A DNA stretch of 64,000 nucleotides from Lewinellaceae bacterium (GTDB taxonomy: Bacteria > Bacteroidota > Bacteroidia > Chitinophagales > Saprospiraceae): NCBI GenBank assembly GCA_016719605.1, contig JADJYW010000004.1, forward strand, positions 62,001 to 126,000, in the 5' to 3' direction. Positions within the stretch are counted from its first letter, which is position 1. Each line of letters opens with the position of its first letter. Below, piece after piece: positions 17,175-26,515 of this stretch. A program made the translations under genes and the position numbers. The notes beneath the pieces are model-generated. The model saw nothing but the letters and a program-made list of their open reading frames with translations. It was not told the origin of the DNA and made no database searches.

Positions 17175-19544
17175 CTAATCCATATTGTAATTCACCCCGA
17201 ACCGCAACATACGCCCCGGCTGCGGATTGTACAGCAGGTCGTCGGGTGTACCCGTAGCGTCTATGCCGGCATGGCGGCGGTTGAACAGGTTTCGGATGTG
17301 GACATAAACCAGGAAGTTTTTGCTTAGATAAAGGCGCAGCATCGTGTCCCAGGTGCGGTAGTCCGGGTATCGGTCGGTAATTACCGCGCGCTGATATTGC
17401 TCCTGATAGCGGCTCGCACTACCGAGGATGGATGCCTGTCGGTTGGTACTGACCATAAACTCCCATTTTTGCGAATACAACAACAGTCGAAACTGGCCAA
17501 TCCACCGGGGAAAATTGCGCACATCCCGCGTAGCTTCCTGGCCATATCCAAACCACTCCCGACCGCGGCTGTATTGGAAAAAATACTCCCCCCGCGCTTT
17601 CACTTCGCTGCCTTTCAAGTCCTTTCTCCGAATATCTATATTCAGCAGGTCATTGCCGAATGTACCCTGCAAACCCCAAACCGCCATAGCCAGTCCGGGG
17701 GCATTTCGGTAGCCGTACGTCCAGTCGGTGCCGGTTTGAGTCAGGTATCCGTTTCGGGACAGGCGGTGCGCTTCCTGATAAAAAAAGATGATATCCGTGG
17801 CAAAGCGCCCGGTGATACTCCGAACTGCTACTTCCGCTGCGCGAACCCGCTCGGTCTGGTTGAGCCAGGTTATGTCCCTGCCCATTTCATATTCCAGAAG
17901 AACCGGCAAGGCGGATACGGTATCCTGTGCATTGATCCGATATGTGTGCGCCCGGGCGAACAAAGACGGGCGCTGAAACCCCTCGGAATAGGTGGCCCGC
18001 AGCGCCCAGGTACTGTCAACGCGGTATTTTATGGCTAAGCGGGGAGCCGCTGCGATGGAGTTGTCCAACGGCAGGTTGAGGGCGGCACCCAGGATAATGG
18101 TCGTTTTTTTGGTGCGGTACTGCAGCTGGGCAAAGGTATTCAGGTCGAGGTTGCCGTCGCTTCCTGCCCGGAACGGCGGTGGGCCGAGGGTGTCCCTGGG
18201 TTCGCCGAATATCCGCACCTCTACCGGTCCCTGGAAATAGCCCATGGGGGGTACGCCGCCGCCAAGATTTGCCTGCAAACCGGCATCCAGATGCAGGTTA
18301 GGCTTCAGGGCAGCATTGACGCGGGACTCGAAGCGCACGTCCACGCCATTGGCGGCGAGGTAGCGCTCGTCGGAGCTGTAGCGCCCATAGATGTTGCTCA
18401 GCACTGCAATGCGCGCTGCGTCGGACTGGATTTGCGGAGCCTTTGCGGCATACAGGGCCGTGCTCAGGCGGTCGAACACCGGTGTGAAAGACGACGAGTT
18501 TTGTACCTGATACCGGATGATCGAGAGTGTGTTGGTAGCCGTGCGTTTCGCGCGTTTTTTTTGAAAACTGAAGGCGAGTGTTTCGACTTGCTCGGCGATG
18601 CGGTTGGACGGGTTGGCATACGATATGGCGAGCGGGCTAATCCCCAACCCGCTATGATCGAAACGGCTCATGCGGTTGTAATTGAAATGAATGCCGCGCC
18701 AGGTCAGGTTGATCCCCAACAGACGGCTTTCGTGCAAAATGGGTGCCGTGCGGGCCACAGAGTCGCCCATTTCACGGGGACGGTAGTTGGGATTGTTGCG
18801 GTACAGTGTGGGGTCCAGCCCGAAAGGCAGGTAGTTTTGGGGCTGGAACAGGTTGTCGTCGTAAAAATAATCGGCGCGTTCGCGCACGGTACTGCTGCCG
18901 TAGACGCTGAACCGGAAAATGTTTTTGTCCCGGAACAGTTTGCCGCCGAGCATAAGATCGAGGCTGTTGTAGCCAAAATTGCCGAAAGACAAATCGGCCT
19001 GGGTATAGATGGGGCGTTCACTTTCTTTCAAAATAATGTTGACCACACCGGCGCAGGCGCCGTCGCCGTAGATGGCCGCCGCCGGGCCGTAAAGCACCTC
19101 GATACGCTCGGCCTGCCGGATGGGCAGTTGCGCGCCGATGGGCATGCCCGGTGCGCCGGTTGGCCTGACCGGCACGTCGTTGATGAGTACTTTCATGTAC
19201 TGGTTGCCGGATAGTCCGCGGAGCATGAAAGTTTCGCCCTCCAGCGCATTGCCCGGCTGCGAGACCCGCACACCCGGCGCAGCGCGCAGCACGTCGCCGA
19301 GGGTGACATAGCCGTTGCGCAGGATATCTTCCGACGAAATCACCCATACCGTAAACGGCAGGTTTTCCAAATCCTCCAACGAACGGGTGGCGGAAACCGC
19401 CTGCCGTTTGAGCAGGCCCTCGTTTTTGAACAGGATATTGCTGTCCACCAAACGTTCGAGCGGCAGCAGCAGCGAGGCCGAATCGGTTTGAGCGGAGAGG
19501 AGGAGCGGGAAAATCAGGAGCGGGAAGAGTAGCCGAAGGCGCAT
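17175..19544 (-). CDS. TonB-dependent outer-membrane receptor
   Basis: The 789-residue protein starts at the ATG at 19544 with signal peptide MRLRLLFPLLIFPLLLSA and mature Gln. Residues ~45-170 are the plug domain (ILRNGYVTLGDVLRAAPGV, FMLRGLSGNQYMKVLINDVP, RIEVLYGPAAAIYGDGACAG). The rest is a 22-strand-type barrel with alternating aromatic strands, ending RMLRFGVNYNMD, as usual for an outer-membrane barrel. It lacks the N-terminal carboxypeptidase-like domain and SusD partner of glycan-uptake systems, so it is more like an iron-siderophore, vitamin or peptide receptor. The ligand is not predictable. An in-frame ATG at 19565 would prepend seven residues and looks less likely. Confidence 0.9.
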   Translation of the reverse strand: MRLRLLFPLLIFPLLLSAQTDSASLLLPLERLVDSNILFKNEGLLKRQAVSATRSLEDLENLPFTVWVISSEDILRNGYVTLGDVLRAAPGVRVSQPGNALEGETFMLRGLSGNQYMKVLINDVPVRPTGAPGMPIGAQLPIRQAERIEVLYGPAAAIYGDGACAGVVNIILKESERPIYTQADLSFGNFGYNSLDLMLGGKLFRDKNIFRFSVYGSSTVRERADYFYDDNLFQPQNYLPFGLDPTLYRNNPNYRPREMGDSVARTAPILHESRLLGINLTWRGIHFNYNRMSRFDHSGLGISPLAISYANPSNRIAEQVETLAFSFQKKRAKRTATNTLSIIRYQVQNSSSFTPVFDRLSTALYAAKAPQIQSDAARIAVLSNIYGRYSSDERYLAANGVDVRFESRVNAALKPNLHLDAGLQANLGGGVPPMGYFQGPVEVRIFGEPRDTLGPPPFRAGSDGNLDLNTFAQLQYRTKKTTIILGAALNLPLDNSIAAAPRLAIKYRVDSTWALRATYSEGFQRPSLFARAHTYRINAQDTVSALPVLLEYEMGRDITWLNQTERVRAAEVAVRSITGRFATDIIFFYQEAHRLSRNGYLTQTGTDWTYGYRNAPGLAMAVWGLQGTFGNDLLNIDIRRKDLKGSEVKARGEYFFQYSRGREWFGYGQEATRDVRNFPRWIGQFRLLLYSQKWEFMVSTNRQASILGSASRYQEQYQRAVITDRYPDYRTWDTMLRLYLSKNFLVYVHIRNLFNRRHAGIDATGTPDDLLYNPQPGRMLRFGVNYNMD

Positions 19545-19708
19545 AACTGGATTTTTTCGAGCCAAAAAAACGAAAAGATTTCTTCCCCGGCGGGGAAATG
19601 GTGCTTTGCCTCGGGATTTTGAGCAGTTCTCTGAACACGCTCCATTTTTTCTTTACCCGTCTTGGTATCTATGCAAACTTCGGTCTTGGCGATTACCTCA
19701 AATGTCAT
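19514..19708 (-). CDS. Possible small protein overlapping the receptor start
   Basis: This 64-residue frame begins MTFEVIAKTEVCIDTKTGK and reads like coding sequence for the first ~45 residues (charged, no low complexity). It overlaps the start of the TonB receptor in another frame. I recognise no family. It may be a real small gene truncated by divergence or a chance frame. Confidence 0.25.
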   Translation of the reverse strand: MTFEVIAKTEVCIDTKTGKEKMERVQRTAQNPEAKHHFPAGEEIFSFFWLEKIQLCAFGYSSRS

Positions 19709-19772
19709 ACCGTCAAGGAACTTTACTCGCCTAATTTTTGAGGATGCGGGATATCGGTTTTAAAACAAAAAA

Positions 19773-19806
19773 TTTAAAAAAAACAAATCCCTGACCCGTA
19801 CTTTTG
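19773..19806 (+). promoter_or_regulatory. Putative promoter of parC
   Basis: TACTTTTG at 19799-19806 matches the -7 box TAnnTTTG. TTTA at 19773-19776 is a weak -33 element 22 bases upstream. Transcription from here would place the 15-bp tandem repeat in the 5' leader. Confidence 0.45.
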
Positions 19807-19815
19807 CCCCGCCCC

Positions 19816-19875
19816 CTCCAACCAGAAACCCTCCAACCAGAAACCTTCCAACCAGAAACCCTCCAACCAGAAACC
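19816..19875. repeat. Four tandem 15-bp repeats in the parC leader
   Basis: The unit CTCCAACCAGAAACC occurs four times in perfect register, with one C-to-T change in the third copy. The array ends 12 bases before the parC start. The same unit makes up most of the inverted array at 30379-30556. Confidence 0.9.
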
Positions 19876-19887
19876 CGTTTTCCCATC

Positions 19888-22582
19888 ATGGCGCGTTCCA
19901 AAAAAGATACTTCCGTTCCACCCACAGTATCCCACAACGGCGAGGACACCATTGTTACCCTTTCCGGGATGTACCAGAATTATTTTCTGGACTACGCCTC
20001 CTATGTTATCCTCGAACGCGCCGTGCCGGCCATCGAAGACGGGCTGAAACCCGTGCAGCGCCGCATCCTGCACGCCATGTTCGAGCAGCACGACGGACGC
20101 TACCACAAGGTAGCCAACCTCATCGGCCAAACCATGCAGTACCATCCCCACGGCGATGCCGCTATCGGCGATGCCTTAGTCAACCTCGGCCAAAAAGACC
20201 TGCTCATTGATTGCCAGGGCAACTGGGGCGACTACCGCACGGGCGACTCCGCTGCCGCGCCGCGCTACATTGAGGCACGTCTCACCAAGTTCGCGCTTGA
20301 TGTGGCGTTCAACGCCGACACCACCCGCTGGCAACTCACCTACGACGGACGCAAACGCGAACCCATCGCCCTGCCCATGAAATTTCCGCTGCTGCTGGCG
20401 CAGGGCGTGGAGGGTATCGCCGTGGGATTGAGCACCAAGGTTATGCCGCACAATTTTGTGGAGATCATCAAAGCCAGCATAGCCGTACTCAAGGGCCGCA
20501 ACGCCGACCTATACCCCGACTTCCCCACCGGAGGACTGGTGGACGTGGCCCACTACAACGGCGGCGCCCGCGGCGGCAAAATCCGCGTACGCGCACGCAT
20601 TCGGGAAATTGACAAAAAAACACTCCAGATCACCGAACTGCCCTACGGCGTGTTTGTCAATGACCTGATTGACACCATCCTCAAGGCCAACGAAAAGGGC
20701 CAGATCAAGGTCAAAAAAGTGATTGACAAAACTGCCGCCGAGGTGGATATCGAGATCGAACTCCAGCCCGGCGTCAGCCCGGATGTGACCATTGATGCCC
20801 TGTACGCGTTCACCAATTGCGAGGTGAGTATCAGCCCCAACTGCTGTGTGATCATAGACAACAAGCCGCTGTTCACCGACGTGAACGACTTGTTGCGCAT
20901 CTCCACCGAAAACACGAAGGAACTGCTCCGCATGGAGCTCGAAATCCTCAAACACGACCTGGAGGAAAAACTTCATTTCGCTTCCTTAGAGAAAATTTTT
21001 ATCGAAAACCGCATCTACCGCGACATCGAGGAGTGCGAAACCTGGGAAGCCGTGCTGGAGGCGATTGACAAAGGTTTGCACCGGTACGTCATCACGCCCT
21101 CCCAGTCGGGTTATGCCAAAGAGGCCAAAAAACTCAAACTCCTGCGCGATATCACCGAGGAAGACCTCGTGCGCCTCACCGAAATCCGAATCAAGCGTAT
21201 TTCCAAGTTCAATTCCTTCAAAGCCAACGAGGAAATCGCCAAACTGAACGAGGCCCTTCTGGAAGCCATGCACCATCTGGCGCACCTCACGGAGTACGCC
21301 ATCAGCTACTTCGAGCGCCTGCTCGACAAATACGGCAAAGGCCACGAGCGCAAGACCGAGATAGCGGTGTTCGACGAAATCCGCGCCACTGAGGTGGTCG
21401 CCAACAACGCCAAACTCTATGTGGATCGCGTCGGCGGATTCATCGGCACGGGCCTCAAAAAAGACGAGTTCGTGCAGGACTGCTCCGACATTGACGACAT
21501 CATCGTGTTTCGGCGCGACGGCGTGATGAAGGTTGTTCGCATCGGCGAAAAAGTGTTCATCGGAAAGGATATTCAGCACATTGCCGTTTGGAAAAAAAAT
21601 GACGAGCGCACGACCTACAACCTCGCATACGTAGACGGCAAGTCGGGCCGCGCCATGGTCAAACGGTTCAACGTGACGGCCATCACCCGCGACAAAGAGT
21701 ACCCCGTTGGCGGCGACGGCAAAGGCTCGCGTATCCTCTACCTCACCGCCAATCCCAACGGCGAAAGCGAGGTCGTGACGGTCACGCTCAGCCCAGGAAG
21801 TACCGCCAAAATCAAGGTTTTTGATTACGATTTTGGCGAACTTGCCATCAAAGGGCGCGACCTCAGGGCAATATCCTGACCAAGTACCCGGTAAAAACAT
21901 CCGGCAGAAGGAAATGGGCAAGAGCACCATCGGCGCCAAAAAACTCTGGTACGACGAAATCACCGGTCGCCTCAACACGCAGGAACGCGGCGCCTTGCTC
22001 GGCGAATTTGATACCGGCGATCTTATCCTCGTGCTCTACCACGACGGTTCCTACGAGCTTACCGATACCGACGTACTCCAGCGTTTCGAGCCGAAGGAAA
22101 TCCTGCACCTCGGCAAATTCGATCCGAAGCAAGCCGTCAATGCCGTGCACTTCGACGGTCACAAGGGTTGGACGATGGTCAAACGTTTCCTCGTCGAGAC
22201 CACCAAACTGAAGGAGCGCTACTCCTACCTGACCGACCACCCCAAGTCCAAACTGCTTTTTGCCAGCATGAAGCCCAATCCGCGCATCAAGTATTCCTTC
22301 AAGGTAAAAGGCAAACCGATGCCGGGCGAGCTCAGTCTCGGCGATTTTATGGATGTGAAAGGCTGGAAAGCGGTTGGGAATAAACTCAGCGACGCGCTGC
22401 TGAGCAGCGTCAAGGAAGTGGAGAGTTTGCCCGGGAAACCGGCGGCAGCAGCAGCGGAAGAGCCGCTCCTGCAAGGCAATCTGTTTGGCGAGCCGGAGCC
22501 GGTGGTGGAGCCAAAACCAAAGACCAAAGAGGACGGAGCAAAGAAAACATTCAAGGCGGGCGATACCATTGAGTTTGATTAG
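19888..22582 (+). CDS. parC: DNA topoisomerase IV subunit A (two frameshifts near 21.86-21.90 kb)
   Basis: The product cleaves and rejoins DNA in the type IIA topoisomerase, partnering with ParE. The N-terminal half has the GyrA/ParC winged-helix signature: LKPVQRRILHAMFEQHDGR, KVANLIGQTMQYHPHGD, and the catalytic Tyr in AAPRYIEARLT. Repeats of the C-terminal beta-propeller follow. The frame ends at 21879 in unrelated residues, but GNILTKYPV is readable in a second frame (21858-21897) and GKSTIGAKKLWYDE onward in a third, ending AGDTIEFD at 22582. Each switch fits one lost base, the second in a run of five A that should be six. Because the enzyme is essential, sequencing error is likelier than decay. 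Intact length would be ~898 residues. The Bacteroidota-type C-terminus (LGDFMDVKGWKAVGNKL) favours ParC over GyrA. Confidence 0.88.
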
Positions 22583-22597
22583 TTCGCCCCATTTGTG

Positions 22598-22642
22598 AAA
22601 AGGATTTACGACCCGCAAAGGAGACAAGTCGTAAATCCTTTT
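22598..22642. terminator. Bidirectional hairpin terminator
   Basis: AAAAGGATTTACGAC (22598-22612) pairs perfectly over 15 bases with GTCGTAAATCCTTTT (22628-22642). The A-rich and T-rich ends suit termination in both directions between the convergent parC and membrane-protein genes. Confidence 0.7.
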
Positions 22643-22656
22643 CCGTGATTCACTTT

Positions 22657-23073
22657 TTACCCGGCGCGTTTGTACCCCAACGCCCACCCGACAACGCCAC
22701 CTACCAGTGCGCCTACCGCAACATTGGCCACTACATCCAGAACAGCCCCGCCGGGCGACACCACATTGGTGGTTGCCAAAAACATCAGATCGAAGCTGAG
22801 GCTAATCAACCCAAAGACCCAGGCGCCGGCTATTAATCCACCCATGAAGGTATTGATGCCTGCCCAACGACTAAACAACAGGGCTGTAAACAAACCGCTG
22901 ACCAGGCTACTCAGGAAAATGAGCAACATATCCGGGGGATTTTTCTCCACTCCCTCTAACTGCGGATTCATGTCGCGCATCATGTCCATGAGCAGGATGC
23001 CCCAGACCAGCCAACCCAACAAGAAGAAGGCTACGCCACCGGCTAATGCTGCAAGTAAAACTCGATTGTTCAT
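22657..23073 (-). CDS. Hypothetical four-helix membrane protein
   Basis: The 138-residue protein has four clear hydrophobic segments (residues ~5-28, 48-68, 76-100, 108-133), the last very Gly/Ala/Val-rich (VAVGALVGGVVGWALGY). A soluble loop between helices 1 and 2 contains MMRDMNPQLEGVEKNPPD. I recognise no family with confidence. It stands alone, convergent with parC and divergent from the MoxR gene. A small inner-membrane protein of unknown role is the most that can be said. Confidence 0.7.
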   Translation of the reverse strand: MNNRVLLAALAGGVAFFLLGWLVWGILLMDMMRDMNPQLEGVEKNPPDMLLIFLSSLVSGLFTALLFSRWAGINTFMGGLIAGAWVFGLISLSFDLMFLATTNVVSPGGAVLDVVANVAVGALVGGVVGWALGYKRAG

Positions 23074-23175
23074 TTCGTTTTGTTTTTAGATGTGAACAAA
23101 TAAAAATTGTTCGGCAAAAGTAGAAAATGACAGAATGTTTTAAAAAATTATTTACTACTTGTTTGAAAAATCAAT

Positions 23176-24261
23176 ATGCCAACCACATCCATCATACGCC
23201 CCCACGCCGAAACGGAATACGCTGCGGAACTCAAAGCCCTGGCCAAAGCCGACGACCGCCCCCGCCCACCCGGCTGGCTCCTCTCTCCGTGGGCAGTAGT
23301 GACCTATCTCATGGGCGGCAAGGCCGGCAAACTGGACATCGAACCCAAGTATTTCGGTAGTCGCCGCCTCATGGAAATTGCCGTCGCTACGCTCGCTACC
23401 GACCGCGCCCTGCTCCTGCTCGGCGTGCCCGGCACCGCCAAAACCTGGATCAGCGAACACCTCGCAGCCGCCATCAGCGGCGACAGCACCTTGCTCGTAC
23501 AAGGCACCGCCGGCATCAACGAAGATGCCCTGCGCTATGGCTGGAACTACGCCCGCCTCATCGCCGAAGGCCCCTCCGAAAAAGCCCTCGTGCCCAGCCC
23601 CGTGCTCACCGCCATGCGGGCCGGCAAAATCGCCCGCGTGGAAGAACTCACCCGGATACCCGCCGATGTACAGGACGCACTCATCACCCTGCTCTCCGAA
23701 AAACTATTGCCGGTCCCCGAACTCAACACCGAAATACAGGCGGTGCGCGGCTTCAATTTGATTGCTACCGCCAACGACCGCGACAAAGGCGTGAACGAAC
23801 TCTCCGCTGCCCTCCGCCGCCGCTTCAATACCGTCGTGCTGCCCTTACCGGCCTCCCTCGACGAAGAGATCCACATTGTGCAAAACCGCGTAGCCGCCCT
23901 CGGCCGCGCCCTCGAACTGCCCCCCGAAGCCGCGCCGTTGCAGGAAATACGGCGATTGGTCACCATTTTCCGCGAACTGCGCAGCGGCAAAACCGAAGAC
24001 GGACGCGAAAAAATAAAAAGCCCGACGGCTACCCTCAGTACCGCCGAAGCCATTTCCGTGATCCACCAGGGACAGTCGTTGGCCGTACATTTCGGAAACG
24101 GCGCCCTGAGCGCACCAGACCTCGCCGCCGGACTATCCGGCGCAGTGGTCAAAGACCCCGGAACCGACAAAACCGTGTGGGCGGAGTACCTGGAAACCAT
24201 CGTCAAAAAGCGGGAAGGCTGGCAGGACCTGTACCGGGCCTGCAAGGAACTTGACGTTTAA
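23176..24261 (+). CDS. MoxR-type AAA+ ATPase
   Basis: The 361-residue protein is a MoxR/YehL-like AAA+ ATPase. It has a Walker A motif GVPGTAKT, a region resembling Walker B and sensor segments (KIARVEELTRIPADVQDALI), sensor 1 in NLIATANDRDKGVNEL and an arginine finger in AALRRRFN. MoxR ATPases usually act as chaperones for assembly of metal-containing or von Willebrand factor A proteins. The usual partners (SWIM, DUF5682 and vWA genes) are not next to it; instead its stop is one base before the GGGP synthase start. The client is therefore unknown. Confidence 0.82.
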   Translation: MPTTSIIRPHAETEYAAELKALAKADDRPRPPGWLLSPWAVVTYLMGGKAGKLDIEPKYFGSRRLMEIAVATLATDRALLLLGVPGTAKTWISEHLAAAISGDSTLLVQGTAGINEDALRYGWNYARLIAEGPSEKALVPSPVLTAMRAGKIARVEELTRIPADVQDALITLLSEKLLPVPELNTEIQAVRGFNLIATANDRDKGVNELSAALRRRFNTVVLPLPASLDEEIHIVQNRVAALGRALELPPEAAPLQEIRRLVTIFRELRSGKTEDGREKIKSPTATLSTAEAISVIHQGQSLAVHFGNGALSAPDLAAGLSGAVVKDPGTDKTVWAEYLETIVKKREGWQDLYRACKELDV

Positions 24262-24262
24262 T

Positions 24263-25024
24263 ATGGCAAATCTGCACCTGTACCAGGGGCTGCTGGAGGC
24301 CCGCCAAAAAGGCGAAAAACGCTTAGCCGTCCTCCTGGATCCCGATAAAATACGTCCCGGCCATCTGGACAGTATCCTCGACATTGCCGCAGCCGGCGGG
24401 GTGCATTACTTTTTCATCGGCGGCAGCCTGGTGGTGAACGATATGCTTGATAACCTGCTCACCGATATCCGCCGGCGCTGCGCTATCCCACTGGTGCTTT
24501 TCCCCGGCAATTCGTTCCAACTCAGTTACCGCGCCGACGCGATTCTTTTCCTGTCGCTCATCAGCGGCCGAAACCCGGAATTGCTCATCGGCCAGCACGT
24601 CATCGCCGCACCTTTCCTGAAAATGTCGCCACTCGAAATCATTTCCACCGGCTACATGCTCATCGACGGCGGCGTGATGACCTCCGTACAGTACATGTCC
24701 AACACCTGCCCGATACCGGCCAACAAAGCCGATATTGCCGTTTGCACCGCGCTTGCCGGCGAGCTGTTGGGACTGAAAATGATCTATCTTGATGCCGGCT
24801 CGGGCGCTCAAAACCCTGTGCCGGAAAGTATGATCGAAGCCGTGCGCGGGGCCGTCAACGTGCCGCTCCTCGTGGGGGGCGGCATACGAACACCGGAAAA
24901 AGCGGCCGCCAACTGGCGCGCCGGAGCCGACCTGCTGGTAGTCGGCAGTGCCATTGAGCAAGACCCGGGACGGCTGCGGGAGTTGGCGGCAGCGGTGGAG
25001 GAGTTTAACGGTGAGGGCGTGTAG
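24263..25024 (+). CDS. Geranylgeranylglyceryl/heptaprenylglyceryl phosphate synthase
   Basis: The 253-residue TIM-barrel enzyme joins sn-glycerol-1-phosphate to a polyprenyl diphosphate through an ether bond. Landmarks are LLDPDKIRPGHLDSI, the FPGNS loop, MIYLDAGSGAQNPVP and the phosphate-binding VGGGIRTPEKA with VVGSAIEQDP at the end. The family is best known from archaeal membrane lipid synthesis, and group II members are established in Bacteroidota, where their lipid product is less clear. I chose the ATG at 24263, giving one base of spacing after the MoxR gene and suggesting translational coupling. Confidence 0.9.
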   Translation: MANLHLYQGLLEARQKGEKRLAVLLDPDKIRPGHLDSILDIAAAGGVHYFFIGGSLVVNDMLDNLLTDIRRRCAIPLVLFPGNSFQLSYRADAILFLSLISGRNPELLIGQHVIAAPFLKMSPLEIISTGYMLIDGGVMTSVQYMSNTCPIPANKADIAVCTALAGELLGLKMIYLDAGSGAQNPVPESMIEAVRGAVNVPLLVGGGIRTPEKAAANWRAGADLLVVGSAIEQDPGRLRELAAAVEEFNGEGV

Positions 25025-25042
25025 CGCCGAACTACACACAAG

Positions 25043-25558
25043 CTATCCTGCATAAAATTTGAGGCAATCATCGCACAGGCACTTGCCGCCAAACTGGCGG
25101 GTCAGTGTTTCGCGGGTGGCGGGGTGCAGGTTGGGGAAGCGCTCCCAGCAGTCGCCAGGATTGTAGTTGATAAAACTTCGGGAACAGCGCGGACACTGCT
25201 GCATAAACATCTGGTCTTCCTCCACCCAGGCGGCGGCAACCTGACCACCGAGCGGCGGATTCAGTTTGCGCACGCGCACCTTCAGGGCCATCATGCCGGG
25301 GAACTGTTTTTTCATGCGCTGGAAAATACCGTTCACCACCGTCTCGATCAATTGGCGGGGCGTGCTCATCTCCATTTTGCAAATCTGAAAAACCGATTCG
25401 TAATTGACCGTTGTTTCCACTTTGTCGCTTGCAGCCGCGGCAGCGATGGCGGTTTGGATGTACACATCCACCATGTAATCCGTCCCGATTTTTTGTTCGG
25501 CTTCGTACACGCCGTGGCAGGCGTGGAATTTCATTCCTTCGAGTGCGATTATAGCCAT
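25043..25558 (-). CDS. folB: Dihydroneopterin aldolase fused to a cysteine-rich CWC-like domain
   Basis: Residues 1-117 are a FolB-type domain (IALEGMKFHACHGVYEAEQK, VNYESVFQI, LIETVVNGIFQRM, VRVRKLNPPLGG), which converts dihydroneopterin to hydroxymethyl-dihydropterin in folate synthesis. The His-Gly-Val-Tyr-Glu core expected for this family is present. Residues ~118-171 form a separate Cys-rich tail with CPRC, GDCWERF, a Gly-Gly turn and CLCDDC, resembling the stand-alone Cys_rich_CWC family and likely binding zinc. A normal FolB is about 120 residues, so the tail is an added domain. It sits four bases after the small secreted-protein gene upstream, pointing to one operon. Confidence 0.85.
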   Translation of the reverse strand: MAIIALEGMKFHACHGVYEAEQKIGTDYMVDVYIQTAIAAAAASDKVETTVNYESVFQICKMEMSTPRQLIETVVNGIFQRMKKQFPGMMALKVRVRKLNPPLGGQVAAAWVEEDQMFMQQCPRCSRSFINYNPGDCWERFPNLHPATRETLTRQFGGKCLCDDCLKFYAG

Positions 25559-25562
25559 CTTG

Positions 25563-25931
25563 TTATTCTCCGAGGAGTTCTTGTAGTTGTTCGCGTTTGT
25601 CGGCCAGGTCGGGGCATTTGGTTTTCAGAATCATGTTGACCGTATCAAGTTCGGCGGGTTTTAAATGTCCGAATTGTCCGATGATCGTAGCCGTGCAGTC
25701 TTTTGCCTTGTAAAATTCGGTTTGCATTTTTTGGAAATACGCGCCGAGCTGGGCGCGGTCGGCCGTATCGGCTTGTTTGTTGATGACGGCCAACCGGGCC
25801 GTGCATTCGCAGTATCCTGTCGCTATTTTTTCAAAACGGCTCTGCGGCGCAAGGGCAGGCAGATCACAACAGAAAAGGGCCAACAGGGCGACCCCGAAAA
25901 AAAACAAAGAGACCCAACGCATTGTTTGCAT
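25563..25931 (-). CDS. Small secreted or lipoprotein-like hypothetical protein
   Basis: The 122-residue protein has a hydrophobic N-terminus (VSLFFFGVALLALFCC) that could be a signal or lipoprotein peptide, followed by a helical domain with paired Cys residues (YCEC, DCTA, KCPD). An alternative start three codons downstream (MRWV) is equally good. It precedes folB by four bases on the same strand. I recognise no family; the Cys spacing suggests disulphides in a periplasmic protein. Confidence 0.6.
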   Translation of the reverse strand: MQTMRWVSLFFFGVALLALFCCDLPALAPQSRFEKIATGYCECTARLAVINKQADTADRAQLGAYFQKMQTEFYKAKDCTATIIGQFGHLKPAELDTVNMILKTKCPDLADKREQLQELLGE

Positions 25932-25944
25932 GGCGACAAAGGTA

Positions 25945-25976
25945 AGTTTTGAGTTTTGAGTTTTGAGTTTTGAGTT
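25945..25976. repeat. Tandem 7-bp repeat (GTTTTGA)
   Basis: The unit GTTTTGA is repeated about four and a half times between the divergent small secreted-protein and VanZ-like genes. Confidence 0.85.
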
Positions 25977-26077
25977 GGGTTTCCGGTTTTGACCTGTTTT
26001 TCATCGGAACGGTGTGGTGTGAAAAGGAGGGTATGGCTTGCGCGGTCGCCATCTGTTGTTTCCATCCTTTTAAAAAC

Positions 26078-26515
26078 ATGATAAAAGCATTTTTTCCGGC
26101 AATGCTGTGGTTGGCGGCGATCACATTGCTCTCTACCAGGGGCGGCGTTTCGATGCCGGAGTTCAACCTGTTTCAGACGGACAAACTGGCGCACGCGGTC
26201 GCGTATTTTTTGTTGACGTGGCTCATTCTGCGGGGTATTGTTTCGTGGCAATACCCGCGTCGGATTCGCGTGCTGCAAGCCCTGGCCGTAGTGCTCTTTG
26301 CAGCCGCTTTCGGTGCTCTGATGGAATGGGTGCAGTTTCGATTTTTTCCCGACCGCCGCTTCGAGTACGACGATATGCTGGCCAACAGCATTGGCGCGGT
26401 GTTCGGTTGGTTTTTCTTTGCCCGTATTTCCATCGGAAAATATCCTGCACAAATTCTGAATTCAAAATCGGAGGTGCGTACCGAACGAAATAACCAGTCA
26501 ACAAATAAACTATGA
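26078..26515 (+). CDS. VanZ-like family membrane protein
   Basis: The 145-residue protein has four hydrophobic segments and the VanZ-like hallmarks DKLAHAVAYFLLTWL and EYDDMLANSIGAVFG with a preceding EWVQ. VanZ itself confers low-level teicoplanin resistance, but most family members have no assigned role. I chose the ATG at 26078 so that the first transmembrane helix starts near the N-terminus. Its stop overlaps the start of the pterin synthase by four bases (ATGA), so the two are translationally coupled. Confidence 0.8.
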   Translation: MIKAFFPAMLWLAAITLLSTRGGVSMPEFNLFQTDKLAHAVAYFLLTWLILRGIVSWQYPRRIRVLQALAVVLFAAAFGALMEWVQFRFFPDRRFEYDDMLANSIGAVFGWFFFARISIGKYPAQILNSKSEVRTERNNQSTNKL

